Assembly (NCBI RefSeq): GCF_000281045.1
Contig: NW_008246080.1
Coordinates: 157,061 to 182,713, forward strand
From: Saprolegnia diclina VS20
Taxonomy: Eukaryota > Oomycota > Saprolegniomycetes > Saprolegniales > Saprolegniaceae
Direction: 5' to 3'
DNA: 25,653 bases
Numbering within the stretch: position 1 is the first letter of the stretch; every line of letters begins with the position of its first letter. Below the pieces are notes generated by a model that was not told the DNA's origin, did no database searches, and was given only the letters and a program-made list of their open reading frames with translations. Shown piece by piece: positions 1 through 8,652 of the stretch. The position numbers were made by a program, and so were the translations under genes.

Positions 1-671
1 TTTTTGGACTTGGATCCAACCCTGTTTCCACGCGTCATGAAGCTGCTTCGCACGGGCACACTGGATGTCGAGGGACTCACGATCAACCAAGAAGCGGATG
101 TACGAGAGATGCTCGACTACCTCCAGATCCAGATCGAGAGTCCGGCGCCCGTGCCATCAGCACCGATGGCGCCACTGCAGTGGGACCCACGCCGGTGCTC
201 CACGAAGATTCAACTTGCGGACGACAATACGCTTGCCGCGCACGGCCCTATGGTTGGGACATCGTCGTCGCGTCGCAACCAGCGTCGACCTTTGCCGTGC
301 TCATTATGCTTGGGTCTCATGCCGAAGTCGGGTTCCTTCCACTTGACGACGAGACGCCGCCGGTGCCTGACCGCAAGAGTACGACCCGCGGCTGGTTCTT
401 CAGCTGTGCAGACGGGAGAGTGTTCTCGCACGACGAAGCAGCGTCAATTAGCCTCGTCGACACCACGGTGAAGCGACTTGCGCTGCTTCAAGTGACGTGG
501 CACCGCCTCCAGCAGCGCATCTCGTTTGCGGTCGACGGCGTACTGCTCCCGATGAGCCTGCACAACGTCGTTAGTGACGTCGACTTGTATCCGATCGTGC
601 GTCTCTTCTCCTCTGGAGCCAACGTGCGGCTCCTTCCTGTGCAAGAACACAGTTTGGTGGCGACAATTTAG
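1..671 (+). CDS. BTB/T1-SPRY-like protein, array copy 1 (3' part, frame break)
   Basis: This is the second exon of a paralogue of the two genes that follow; the coiled coil and first half of the BTB domain lie before the window. It opens with FLDLDPTLFPRVMKLLRTG, the second half of a KCTD-type BTB (T1) fold, and DYLQIQ ends that domain at about base 135. The SPRY-like tail (GWFFSCADG, LLQVTWHRLQQRISFAVDG, DLYPIVRLF) is intact, but it is read in a different frame from the BTB half. The switch lies near bases 235-255 and equals one lost or two gained bases. Both sides are well conserved against copy 2, so the lesion is either recent or an assembly indel. By family, such proteins are often adaptors for Cullin-3 ubiquitin ligases; that role is inference here. 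Stop at 669-671. Confidence 0.7.
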   Translation, partial: FGLGSNPVSTRHEAASHGHTGCRGTHDQPRSGCTRDARLPPDPDRESGARAISTDGATAVGPTPVLHEDSTCGRQYACRARPYGWDIVVASQPASTFAVLIMLGSHAEVGFLPLDDETPPVPDRKSTTRGWFFSCADGRVFSHDEAASISLVDTTVKRLALLQVTWHRLQQRISFAVDGVLLPMSLHNVVSDVDLYPIVRLFSSGANVRLLPVQEHSLVATI

Positions 672-862
672 GGTCATTTCTACCTTTGCACTAAATATAT
701 AAACTATAGAAGCGTGGACTTGTACACGAATACAGGGTGCTTCAGAAGGACCAACAAGTCTGTGCGAGTGTGTGCGCATAAGACATATTGCTGGTCGCTG
801 CGTTATGTAAGTATCGAGGCGGCGCAGACATAGCACCAAGGCGCGGTGACGGAATCCATCTG

Positions 863-891
863 TATCCGGTATGTCATCTTTATCCGGATGA
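863..891. promoter_or_regulatory. paired TATCCGG motifs before BTB copy 2
   Basis: TATCCGG occurs at 863-869 and again at 881-887, where it extends to TATCCGGATGA. The start codon chosen for the downstream gene is at 915. A pair with nearly the same spacing sits just before the GIN-like gene (7205-7230). A shared cis element or a small repeat relic are both possible; function is not shown. Confidence 0.3.
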
Positions 892-914
892 CTGGCATTT
901 CAACGTTTGACACG

Positions 915-2047
915 ATGGTGGACAGCCCGACCTTGCACGACCGCTGCGCTGCGCTACAAGCCTCGGTGGCGGCACTGGACGAGACAACGTCGGACGCCCT
1001 ATGCAAGCTCGTCGACGAGTTGTCTGCGATTGCGTCGGACGTAGCGACCAAGGAAGAAGCGCTGCGACTGCACGAAGCAGCGCTGCGAGAGCGAGAGGCA
1101 CGCCTTGACGCCAAGCTCGAGCTGCTGGCAGAGCTCAAGGCCGACAACCATCGACACGAAACAGACGCGGACACGGCCGTCGATCAACTCCCCACGCACG
1201 CCAAGACGATCACACTCAACGTCGGCGGCACGCTCTTCACGACAGCGCGCGAGACGCTGCTGCGGATCCCAGGCAGCTACTTTGACGCAATGCTCTCATG
1301 TGATCACTGGCTGCCAAATGAAAAAGGTACAACGCCATCTACTAGTATATCTGTGGTGAAAGGTACTGACAACGACTCTCGGTAGGCGAGTACTTTTTGG
1401 ACCTGGACGCGAGTACGTTTGCGCGAGTGATCAAGTACCTTCGCACGGGCACGCTCAACCTCAGTGGGCTCTCGAATACGGACGAGGACGAGCTCCGCGA
1501 GATGCTCGACTACCTCCAGATCGAGTGGCCGCTGCCAGCGCCATCCGCGCCGCCAGTGCCGGTGGAGACGCCGCGATTGCAGTGGGACCCACTACACTGC
1601 ACCGAGACCATCACCCTGGAAAACGACTTTATGGTCGCAAACACCAAAGCTGTGCGCGCAAATGGCATGGTGCTTGCCTCGATGCCAGCGACGACCTTCG
1701 GAGTCCTCGTCCGTCTCGGGAGTAATGTCGAAGTCGGGTTTCTGCCGTTGCACAAGTTTGCGTGTGTTCAAGACCCGCGCAAGACGCCGCCGGGCTGGTT
1801 CTTTCGCTGTACGAATGGCACCGTGCGGTCGCATACCGAGCCACGGGAGATTCCTGTCATTGCAGCGAAGCTGATGAATTTAATTTTTCTCCAAGTGACG
1901 TGGCACAAGGACCAAGAACGCATTTCGTTTGCTGTCGACGGCGTCCCTCTCGCTGCGGGGCTGCACAACGTCCCGAAAGATGTCGCCTTGTACCCGTGTC
2001 TGCGCTTCGATTCGAGCTGGGCGACTGTCAAGCTACTGCCTGTATAA
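915..2047 (+). CDS. BTB/T1-SPRY-like protein, array copy 2
   Basis: Two exons, 915-1326 and 1386-2047, give 357 residues. The 59-nt intron begins GTACAA and ends GGTAG, and joining it restores LPNEKGEYFLDLD across the BTB domain. Residues about 30-75 form a charged coiled coil. Residues about 97-180 are a potassium-channel-tetramerisation type BTB domain (ITLNVGGTLFTTARETLL, GSYFDAMLS, REMLDYLQIE). The C-terminal half, with GWFFRCTNG, FLQVTWHKDQERISFAVDG and VALYPCLRF, resembles a SPRY domain. The start at 915 was preferred to earlier in-frame ATGs because MVDSPTLHDRCAALQASVAAL lines up with the start of copy 3. The family commonly acts as oligomeric substrate adaptors for ubiquitin ligases; the SPRY-like part would bind the target (inference). 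Confidence 0.85.
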
Positions 2048-2296
2048 CCTACATATACCGTACATGGTCTATGAACGAACTGCTTTTGCGTTATCAATGA
2101 CAGCGCGACAACTTATAAAGTATGCTGGCCCTAAGCTGTCTCCTGCTGGTTTGTGCAGTCCCATACGCTTGCGCTGCCACGTCATGGATATATGAAAAGA
2201 GAGGACCTCTGAAAATAAATGGCAATCTGGACACGTACTGGAGTTGGACAGGCGCGCTGGACAAGCAACACCGTCCTCCTTCCGGCTAGTATAAAG

Positions 2297-3443
2297 ATGG
2301 TTGTGAGTTGCAACAAGCCGGACGGGGTCGACTTTGCCGCTCTGCACGCGTCCATTGCGGCGCTGACTGCGTCGCCCGAGACGACCGAAGCGCTACAGCA
2401 CATCACGCACGAGATGCACGCGATCGTAACGAGCTTGGCTACTCGCGACTCGGCGCTGCGCCTTCAGGAAGCCCGGGTCGCCAGCCAGCTCGAGCTCCTC
2501 TCCAAGCTTCCATCACCATGCGGCCACACTGCGTCTCGTCACCAGCAACAGAGCACAACGACGAGCGAGCGAGCCAAGGTCGTCACGCTCAACGTCGGCG
2601 GCACGCTCTTCACGACCGCACGCGAGACGCTGCTGCGTACGCGAGGCAGCTACTTCGACGCGATGCTCTCGTCCGACCACTGGCTACCGAACGAGAAAGG
2701 TAATACAATGCTATCTACCGCTGCACTATATCTGTGGCAACTGGTACCGACGACGATCCCCGGTAGGCGAGTACTTCTTGGATTTGGACCCAAGCACGTT
2801 TCCACGTATCATGAAGCTTCTCCGAACGGGGTTCTTGCCGTTGGATGGCCTCTCCGAAGCGGACGAGGCCGAGCTCCGAGAGATGCTCGACTACCTCCAG
2901 ATCGAGTGTCCACAACCGACGCCGTCGGCGCCCCCGGCGGCGCCACTACACAACGTGTACTGGGACCCGCGCCAGTGCTCTGTCTTTCTCAAGCTGCGTG
3001 AGCGCGACACCATTGTGCGTCAGACGACCACCGGCTGGAGCAACGTGCTGGCGACAACTCTTGAAAAGACGTTTGTCGTTCGCGTCCGGCTCGGCGCCAA
3101 AATCGAAGTCGGCTTCTCGACACTCAAGACCTTTTCTCCCCACATCCACCGCTACGGCAGCGCACCGCGCGGGTATTACTTCAACTGCGAGACCTACGAC
3201 GTCTATTCGCAACTCACGAAACGCGTGCCGAGCGGCCTCGATCCAAGCACCCCGACTGGCATTGCAGTTCTTCTACTGCAGCATGATCGCGACCGACGCT
3301 GCATCCAGTTCAGCATCAACGGCACAGCGCTCGCCATGACGCTGCGGGTCGAAGCCGGTGACGTCGGCGCGTTGTTTCCGATCGCACGTATTTCTAGCGC
3401 CGGTGCAGAAGTCGAGCTCTTGCCGTTCCAAGTCCCATTCTAG
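2297..3443 (+). CDS. BTB/T1-SPRY-like protein, array copy 3
   Basis: Exons 2297-2699 and 2767-3443 encode 359 residues; the intron is 67 nt (GTAATA...GGTAG) and lies at exactly the same codon as in copy 2, again restoring LPNEKGEYFLDLD. The order is the same: coiled coil (residues about 20-75), BTB/T1 (VVTLNVGGTLFTTARETLL ... REMLDYLQIE), then a SPRY-like C-terminus. The BTB part is nearly identical to copies 1 and 2, while the C-terminal half has diverged strongly (for example RGYYFNCETYDVYSQLTKR), so the presumed target-binding part is evolving fastest. A TATA-like stretch (TATAAAG) touches the start codon at 2297. About 250 bases separate it from copy 2, leaving each copy its own promoter. 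Confidence 0.85.
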
Positions 3444-4317
3444 CCATGTCCTTGTCGCATCTGGTCGAAGTCGTCACGTGGAGGACGCCTGGTCAACCGT
3501 CTACAAGCGCTCCATAACTCTCAACAACATTCTTTCTGGGTAGTCAATTCCACCCGTAGCCATTGACGTGGCGAGTCTAATGCGCGCAATTGAACACCGC
3601 ACGCTCGAAGCAAGTGAACTTGTTCTTGTCCAGCAGGAGCTAGTACTCGACTGGTAGACGTTCTTTGATCAACAAAGAGCTTTTAGCAATGGCTAGTCTC
3701 GTTCGATTAAACAAACACCGCCAGCGAAAAGCAACGACGTGGAATGATTCGTCCCGCGCCATACATATTTATACTGCGCAGCACGGCCATACGATGAATC
3801 GAGCGGTGCCGACGTCACCAGCTGGCATCGCCAGGAACGGCTACTGGCCACTGGCTACTGGCAAGGATACTTGTCATCGCAACCATGAATCGAGGGCAAG
3901 ATCACCGACCCTGTGCTCCTATTAGGCCACCAACAAACGTCTTTTCTATAGCATTATTTGTGCCCCAACAGAGAGTCGTGGATCTCGGCGGTTTGTTCGA
4001 CACCCTTCGTCCAGCTCCATCCGGTAGGAAGCCGGAGGTGGAGCGACGATGGCAGTAGATACATTACACTATTTTATGGACGCACTCCAGCAGGGCGACT
4101 CGTGGTAGACCAGGTAATAAACATGGGACGGTCGGCTCGGTCTCTCGACGATGACGCGCCATCGACACGCGAATTTTGTGTATTTGTGCGCGGGCGACAG
4201 TGCACGCCGTCCAATGTTGACGCAGCGGTCCTTTTTACCCCGAAATAGAAAAGCAACACTATTTTGAGGTGGAGAAACGAATTCGAGTTTGACTGGGTCC
4301 AGTTGCCAAATCGAACC
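3444..4317. other. gene-poor stretch between BTB array and CDF gene
   Basis: No convincing gene. Bases 3562-3657 on the plus strand read as a short open coding-like segment (IDVASLMRAIEHRTLEASEL and on to a stop), which may be a relic of a neighbouring gene or chance. A tract near 3839-3861 repeats GGCTACTGGC imperfectly. Other open frames here have no recognisable composition or motif. Confidence 0.4.
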
Positions 4318-5550
4318 ATGACGCTGAGCGACTACGGGTCTGTCGCGCTCGACATCAAGCAGGACCGCCCGGCGCGGTCGGCCGTCGCCCACTCGCTGCT
4401 GCACCAGCAAGACGCCAACGAGGTCCGCTGCCTTCCGCAGGCCACGTCGCAGCGTGTGCAGCTGGCCATCTCGGCGTCCATCGTCATCAACATCATCCTC
4501 GCGATCGCCAAGACGTACGCCGCCGTCGTCAGTGGCTCGCTCGCCGTGCTCTCGTCGCTCGTCGACTCGATTCTCGATCTGACGTCCCAAGGCCTCTTCT
4601 GGTTTACCGACCGCTACATGCACACGCCAAGCCCCGATTACCCGGCTGGCCGCCGCCGCCTCGAGCCGATTGCGGTCGTTGTCTCGGCGACGCTGATGGG
4701 CATGGCCTGTGCGTACCATCATCCCTCTAACACGTCCATCGTGCTCATCTTGATACTGTTAGCGCTCGAGGTGGTCCAAAAGTCGATAGCGACGCTCATT
4801 GAAGGCTTCAACGGCCACGTTCCGGAGCTCGACATGTCCATTTTGACGATCGCGGTGCTGGCGGTTGCGATCGTTGTCAAGCTCATCCTCTGGTTCCTCT
4901 GCGCGCAAATCGCCCACGTGTCGCCGTCGGCCGCGGCGCTCGCCCAGGTAGACTGTGCCTCTAAGCTTGTCATTCTTAGCCGCTCGTAGGACCACCGCAA
5001 CGACGTCTTTAGCAACGGTGTGGCCGTCACGACGTCGATGATTGCGCACTACAACATTGATGCGTGGTACCTCGACCCGATCGGCGCCATTTGCATCTCG
5101 ATCTACATTACGTGGAGCTGGCTCGAGACGGGCAAAGAGCAAGTCGACCGGCTTGTGGGCATTCGTACGTGGTCTTTTGCTGTGGTTTCAACGGCGTCGA
5201 ACGCTCCTGCTAGAGGCCGACGAAGATTTCATTCAGCGCATCCATGCGATTGCCGACTCGCACCATCCCGATATGCAGTCGGACATTGTCCGCGCGTACC
5301 ATTTTGGCAACAACTTTTTGGTATCCCGACCTCCTTTTCGAGAATCCTAAGACACATTGTACCTTAGGTTGAGCTTGAAGTCGTCATGCCCAAGTCGATG
5401 ACGGTCGGTGACGCGCACGACATTAGTCTCGCGCTCCAGAAGAAGGTCGAGGAGCTTGATGCGGTCGAGCGGGCGTTTGTCCACGTCGACTACGAGTCGC
5501 GCGATTACGATGAACACAAGGATCCGACGATCCGAAAGGACTCGTCGTAA
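4318..5550 (+). CDS. cation diffusion facilitator (probable Mn2+ type)
   Basis: Five exons (4318-4708, 4763-4947, 4990-5164, 5214-5320, 5368-5550) sum to whole codons and give 346 residues, a usual CDF length. Introns are 54, 42, 49 and 47 nt, all GT-AG; the first stays in frame if retained, but removal restores the family reading MGMASLEVVQKS. The protein has a cytosolic N-terminus, six predicted membrane segments starting near residue 48, and a C-terminal dimerisation domain (FIQRIHAIADSHHPDMQSDI, LELEVVMPKSMTV). The metal-site motifs are D83-SIL-D87 in TM2 and D193-HRN-D197 in TM5. DxxxD in both helices is the pattern of manganese CDFs, while zinc carriers have His in the first position, so Mn2+/H+ antiport into a compartment or out of the cell is the likely role. 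Confidence 0.88.
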
Positions 5551-5593
5551 TCGTCTTGCTTGGGTCGTGCTAGTTGGCGTCGGCACCATTGCC

Positions 5594-6130
5594 CTAGTGT
5601 TGAGGCAAAATGAATAGAGATAAGAGAATATTTTGGTGTGTTCTTCCACTTGTATTCAGCAGCCCTTCTTCCAAAGCATGGACATGGGGCAGGACATAGT
5701 GTACAAATGACATCAATTGTTGCTGTGGACCGCATGCAATGATTGTCGAGTCCCAAACTCGATGTGGTCGTGTTTGCGATTCCGAGGCCGGATCCAGTCT
5801 TGGATCTGATTGGCTTATCGAAAAATTCACTGGGATTTGATTGGCCGCCTGTCCCACTTTGCCTTTCAACCTACCAAGCACGACGAGATCGTGGAGATGG
5901 AAGGGGAAAGTCTGCGCAAGACGACATATCACCGGGTGTATCACGAATAATGGTCTAGTGCGTGCAGCCACAGCAAGGCGATCGCTTCCTGGACCTACTT
6001 CCACAATTGTCCACGCGTGCGCAGAGGGGTTTGCCTTGGCCATGCCACAGCTGGTCCTTTGTCTCGCCCACGTAGCTCTATAATGAGCCATGACACTCGC
6101 TAGCACTGCGACGTCGTTCTTGCGCACCAT
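5594..6130 (-). pseudogene. unrecognised 178-codon open frame, possible relic
   Basis: An ATG-started frame on the minus strand begins MVRKNDVAVLASVMAHYRAT. The codons just before the ATG read YGGCGS in frame, suggesting that the coding relic at 6185-6483 once ran into it. After about residue 95 the composition becomes less protein-like. I do not recognise the family. It may be the 3' end of a dead gene, or a chance frame in a GC-rich region. Confidence 0.25.
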
Positions 6131-6184
6131 GCTGCCGCACCCGCCATAGATCCTTTGAAACCGTCATCGTCACCAACACGACGA

Positions 6185-6483
6185 CAGCTTGCTGGATTCA
6201 TTGATTGAGGGCCCGACGTTGGACATGCTTCGAGTTGGTGTGCGGGGCGGTGAGCCAGCTCGGCCAGCGTCGACCAGCAGATCGCGATAAATCAACGGCC
6301 GCTCCGGGTTCTCAAGCACTTTCCCTGTTGTAGCGTGTGAGGTCCATCATGGCTCGGCCATTCGCAAAGTCACTCCACTGGTAAAGCTCCCCGCGGTCAC
6401 TTCTCACGCGCACTCGAAGCATGCATGTCCGAGTATTCTAGAATATCGTTGCCCAAGATACACTGCCCGCGAGCATCAAGCAG
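6185..6483 (-). pseudogene. decayed coding relic, family unknown
   Basis: Read on the minus strand, three consecutive segments look like protein but lie in different frames: LLDARGQCILGNDILEYSDM (from 6483 downward), RGELYQWSDFANGRAMMDL (around 6395-6330), and KVLENPERPLIYRDLLVDAG (around 6325-6260). Stops and frame changes separate them. Their order and spacing suggest one gene that has lost its frame. The family is not recognised, and the upstream edge beyond 6483 fades into noise. Confidence 0.35.
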
Positions 6484-6661
6484 CTACGTCTAGGCGACCA
6501 GTCGGTGACGCCAGCACCTAGTGGATGCAAGCCTAGCACCATCTTAGTGGGCTAAGATATGCAATAAGCACAATATGCCGTGTCGTGGATACGTGCGAGC
6601 TCACACGCGAGCACACGCATGACGGTACGACTAGCAATGCCAGACTTTGCTGCACGCCAAG

Positions 6662-6707
6662 AAGAAAGGGTCAATAAGCTGTTTAAGGAGCTTATTGACC
6701 CTTTCTT
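6662..6707. repeat. perfect 19-bp inverted repeat (hairpin)
   Basis: AAGAAAGGGTCAATAAGCT at 6662-6680 is followed by an 8-base loop and its exact reverse complement at 6689-6707. The arms are perfect and the stem would be stable in RNA or single-stranded DNA. It does not sit directly after a recognised gene, so it is not an obvious terminator. Confidence 0.9.
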
Positions 6708-6730
6708 GTGGTACTGACCCTTGGTATTGT

Positions 6731-6753
6731 CATGGGTCAATTATTGACCCATG
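6731..6753. repeat. perfect 10-bp palindrome, same core as upstream hairpin
   Basis: CATGGGTCAA at 6731-6740, a TTA spacer, then TTGACCCATG at 6744-6753. The core GGGTCAAT is the same as in the hairpin 24 bases before it. GGTATTGT occurs directly on both sides (6723-6730 and 6753-6760), which could be an 8-bp target duplication or simply part of the repeat. Confidence 0.85.
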
Positions 6754-7204
6754 GTATTGTACACTATACTACAGTGCTGCTGTCAATGACGTCGGGCGTT
6801 TGTGCAGGGTACTGTACAACAACGGTATGGAACCCGATCAAACGTGCGGCTGTGCTGCAGCCAACAAAATGAGCCCTTTGCGTGCAGCTTTATCATCGAC
6901 AAGAACGCGGGGTGCTCTCCAAACTGGCGAGTTATCCTCGATGACCAGTAGCGCTTCAAGGACACGGCGGTGGCACATCGTGGTGGGGCGGCTGCGCAGG
7001 CACTGCCTACCACCTTTTTTTCCACGAGCATCAATGTATGGGATGGCATTTCCAAAAAAAGCGTGAGATGAGGTATATGGTTGAATGCTATCGTGGATTA
7101 GGGTATATACGTGTACCTACTTTGATATGGACTTTGAGGACGATGGCGAATTGCCGAGGTGATCGGGCGCTGCGACGCTGCTGCGAAAAAGCCACGATTC
7201 ATCG

Positions 7205-7230
7205 TATCCGGATGATTCGCTCGTATCCGG
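7205..7230. promoter_or_regulatory. paired TATCCGG motifs before the GIN-like gene
   Basis: TATCCGGATGA at 7205-7215 and TATCCGG at 7224-7230, ending four bases before the first usable ATG at 7234. The same pair, with 18 rather than 19 bases of offset, precedes BTB copy 2 at 863-891. If the true first exon lies further upstream, these would be intronic. Confidence 0.3.
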
Positions 7231-7233
7231 TCG

Positions 7234-8448
7234 ATGGGTGCAGGAAGTGACTGGGTCATTTTCGAATTGACCACGCCGACGACGATGGCTGCCAACACGA
7301 CAACGACGGTGACGCACACGTGGACCTTGGACTCGACCTCGCTCTCGGGCCTTAAGCTCAAGCTGCCCGGCAACGGCTTCGTGTCGGTCTCGTCGGACGC
7401 CAAGTCGCTCCGCATCACGACGACCACGAGCTCGCAGGCGGCGCTCGACGCGATGCTCCTCGCCACGGACGTGAGCACGCCGACGCTGACCGTGTCGACG
7501 CCCGGCTTTACGGCGTCGCCGGAGCTCGAGTTCATCACCCAGGTGCAGGCGCCGCCGGGCCTCTTCAACGCCATCGAGTGCGCCGGCGCCGGCGACTGCA
7601 TCGTCGAGCCCGGTGTCCTCTTTACGACCGAAGACGTCACGCTCGCGGCGTCGGGCGCCGGTAGCTTGCTCGTTTCGACGGACGAGCTTCTCTTGCGCTA
7701 CGCCAACATTGAGGCGTCCGGGTCGGGCGACATCCAGTGGACCACCGGTCGCTTCGTCGCGCAGGCGGTCAACGTCAACCACCACGGCAGCGGCGCGGTC
7801 GCGTTCGAGACGACGTCCGAGCTTCTTCCGGGTGTGCTCACGACCAAGATTGCTGGCTCGGGCAGCGCCTTCTACAAGGGCAACCGCATCGACGCGCCGG
7901 TTGTCGCGTCGACGATCTCGGGGGCCGGTAACATTAACTTCCTCCCTACGGGCGTCTGCGGTAACCACACGATCACAAGCACGGGCACGGGCAACGTGTA
8001 CGCCGGCGCCATCGTCTGCGACAACGCGGACGTCACGCTCGGTGGCGTCGGCGGTGCGCTCGTCGACGTCCTGAGCACGCTCACGACGACGGTCACGGGC
8101 TCCGGCACTGTCGCCTACGTCCACGACGTGCCGGCGACGCTCAACGCGACCAGCAACAAGGCGACCGCGACCAAGGCCGACACCAACTATGTCAACACGT
8201 TCGCGCTGCATGCTACGCCGGAAGAGGTGATTGCGGCTGTCGGTACGCCGCGCCCGATCGCGACGCCGGCGCCGATTGTGACCAACACCAACGGCGGCCA
8301 CGCGCTCACGGGCGACACGGATGCGGATGGCGGCTTTAGCTTCCTCTGGTTCTTCCTCATCCTTGCCGTCATCCTCCTCGCGACGCTTGGCTTCTTGAAG
8401 CGCTACATGGACAAGAAGAAGCAAGCCCAGTACGCCCCTGTCAAGTAG
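7234..8448 (+). CDS. membrane-anchored GIN-like (DUF2807) beta-helix protein
   Basis: The open frame of 404 codons is mostly an extracellular-type domain rich in Thr, Ser, Ala and Gly. From about residue 145 to 295 a motif of the type SGSGDI/ISGAGNI/TGTGNVYAG recurs every 20-30 residues, as in the GIN or DUF2807 head domain, which folds as a right-handed beta-helix. Residues about 370-390 (FLWFFLILAVILLATLGFL) are a single membrane segment followed by a short basic cytosolic tail (KRYMDKKKQAQ). A type I surface protein should start with a signal peptide, yet none follows the ATG at 7234. GTGCAG at 7238-7243 is a plausible splice acceptor, so an upstream exon is probably missing from this call, or the 5' end has been lost. 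The role is unknown; cell-surface adhesion is a guess from the bacterial family. Confidence 0.7.
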   Translation: MGAGSDWVIFELTTPTTMAANTTTTVTHTWTLDSTSLSGLKLKLPGNGFVSVSSDAKSLRITTTTSSQAALDAMLLATDVSTPTLTVSTPGFTASPELEFITQVQAPPGLFNAIECAGAGDCIVEPGVLFTTEDVTLAASGAGSLLVSTDELLLRYANIEASGSGDIQWTTGRFVAQAVNVNHHGSGAVAFETTSELLPGVLTTKIAGSGSAFYKGNRIDAPVVASTISGAGNINFLPTGVCGNHTITSTGTGNVYAGAIVCDNADVTLGGVGGALVDVLSTLTTTVTGSGTVAYVHDVPATLNATSNKATATKADTNYVNTFALHATPEEVIAAVGTPRPIATPAPIVTNTNGGHALTGDTDADGGFSFLWFFLILAVILLATLGFLKRYMDKKKQAQYAPVK

Positions 8449-8548
8449 AGCTTCGGCTACCCTGTAATACCTACTCGTGTGTCTTCTGGATGAGTCCGCT
8501 TATCTCGTTCTCCTCGCTGGTCGATTGAGAGGCTGCCAGCACACATTT

Positions 8549-8596
8549 GGGACAAACAGAAAGGCCGTCGGGACAAACGGTTGTAGGTGGGACAAA
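8549..8596. promoter_or_regulatory. three GGGACAAA repeats upstream of GCP5
   Basis: GGGACAAA occurs at 8549-8556, 8570-8577 and 8589-8596, with offsets of 21 and 19 bases, about two helical turns. The series ends 56 bases before the GCP5 start codon. Even spacing in a 200-base intergenic region suggests a transcription factor array, but this is inference from pattern only. Confidence 0.4.
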
Positions 8597-8652
8597 TGGG
8601 GTTTGGCCCAAATCTTCCGGATAATGCATGCGGATTACCGCACGCCACCATA

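Larger units (their letters stand above)
5551..7233. other. 1.7-kb gene-poor region with coding relics and palindromes
   Basis: No intact gene is seen. The left part holds minus-strand coding-like segments in several frames (listed separately). The right part, 6650-6770, holds two palindromes sharing one core. From 6770 to 7200 I see only scattered short frames. Base composition is more AT-rich than in the flanking genes. Confidence 0.5.

Noticed and set aside
4709-4762. Retention of the first CDF intron as coding (in frame, no stop)
   Set aside because: The insert would add 18 residues in a membrane segment where the family reads continuously, and the ends are proper GT-AG.
6723-6760. hAT-type transposon inferred from 8-bp GGTATTGT repeats around the palindrome
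   Set aside because: The enclosed 23 bases are too short for an element, and the right-hand repeat overlaps the palindrome itself.
7117-8424. 435-codon minus-strand open frame opposite the GIN-like gene
   Set aside because: Extremely Arg-rich composition with no motif; it is the complement of a GC-rich gene with biased third positions.
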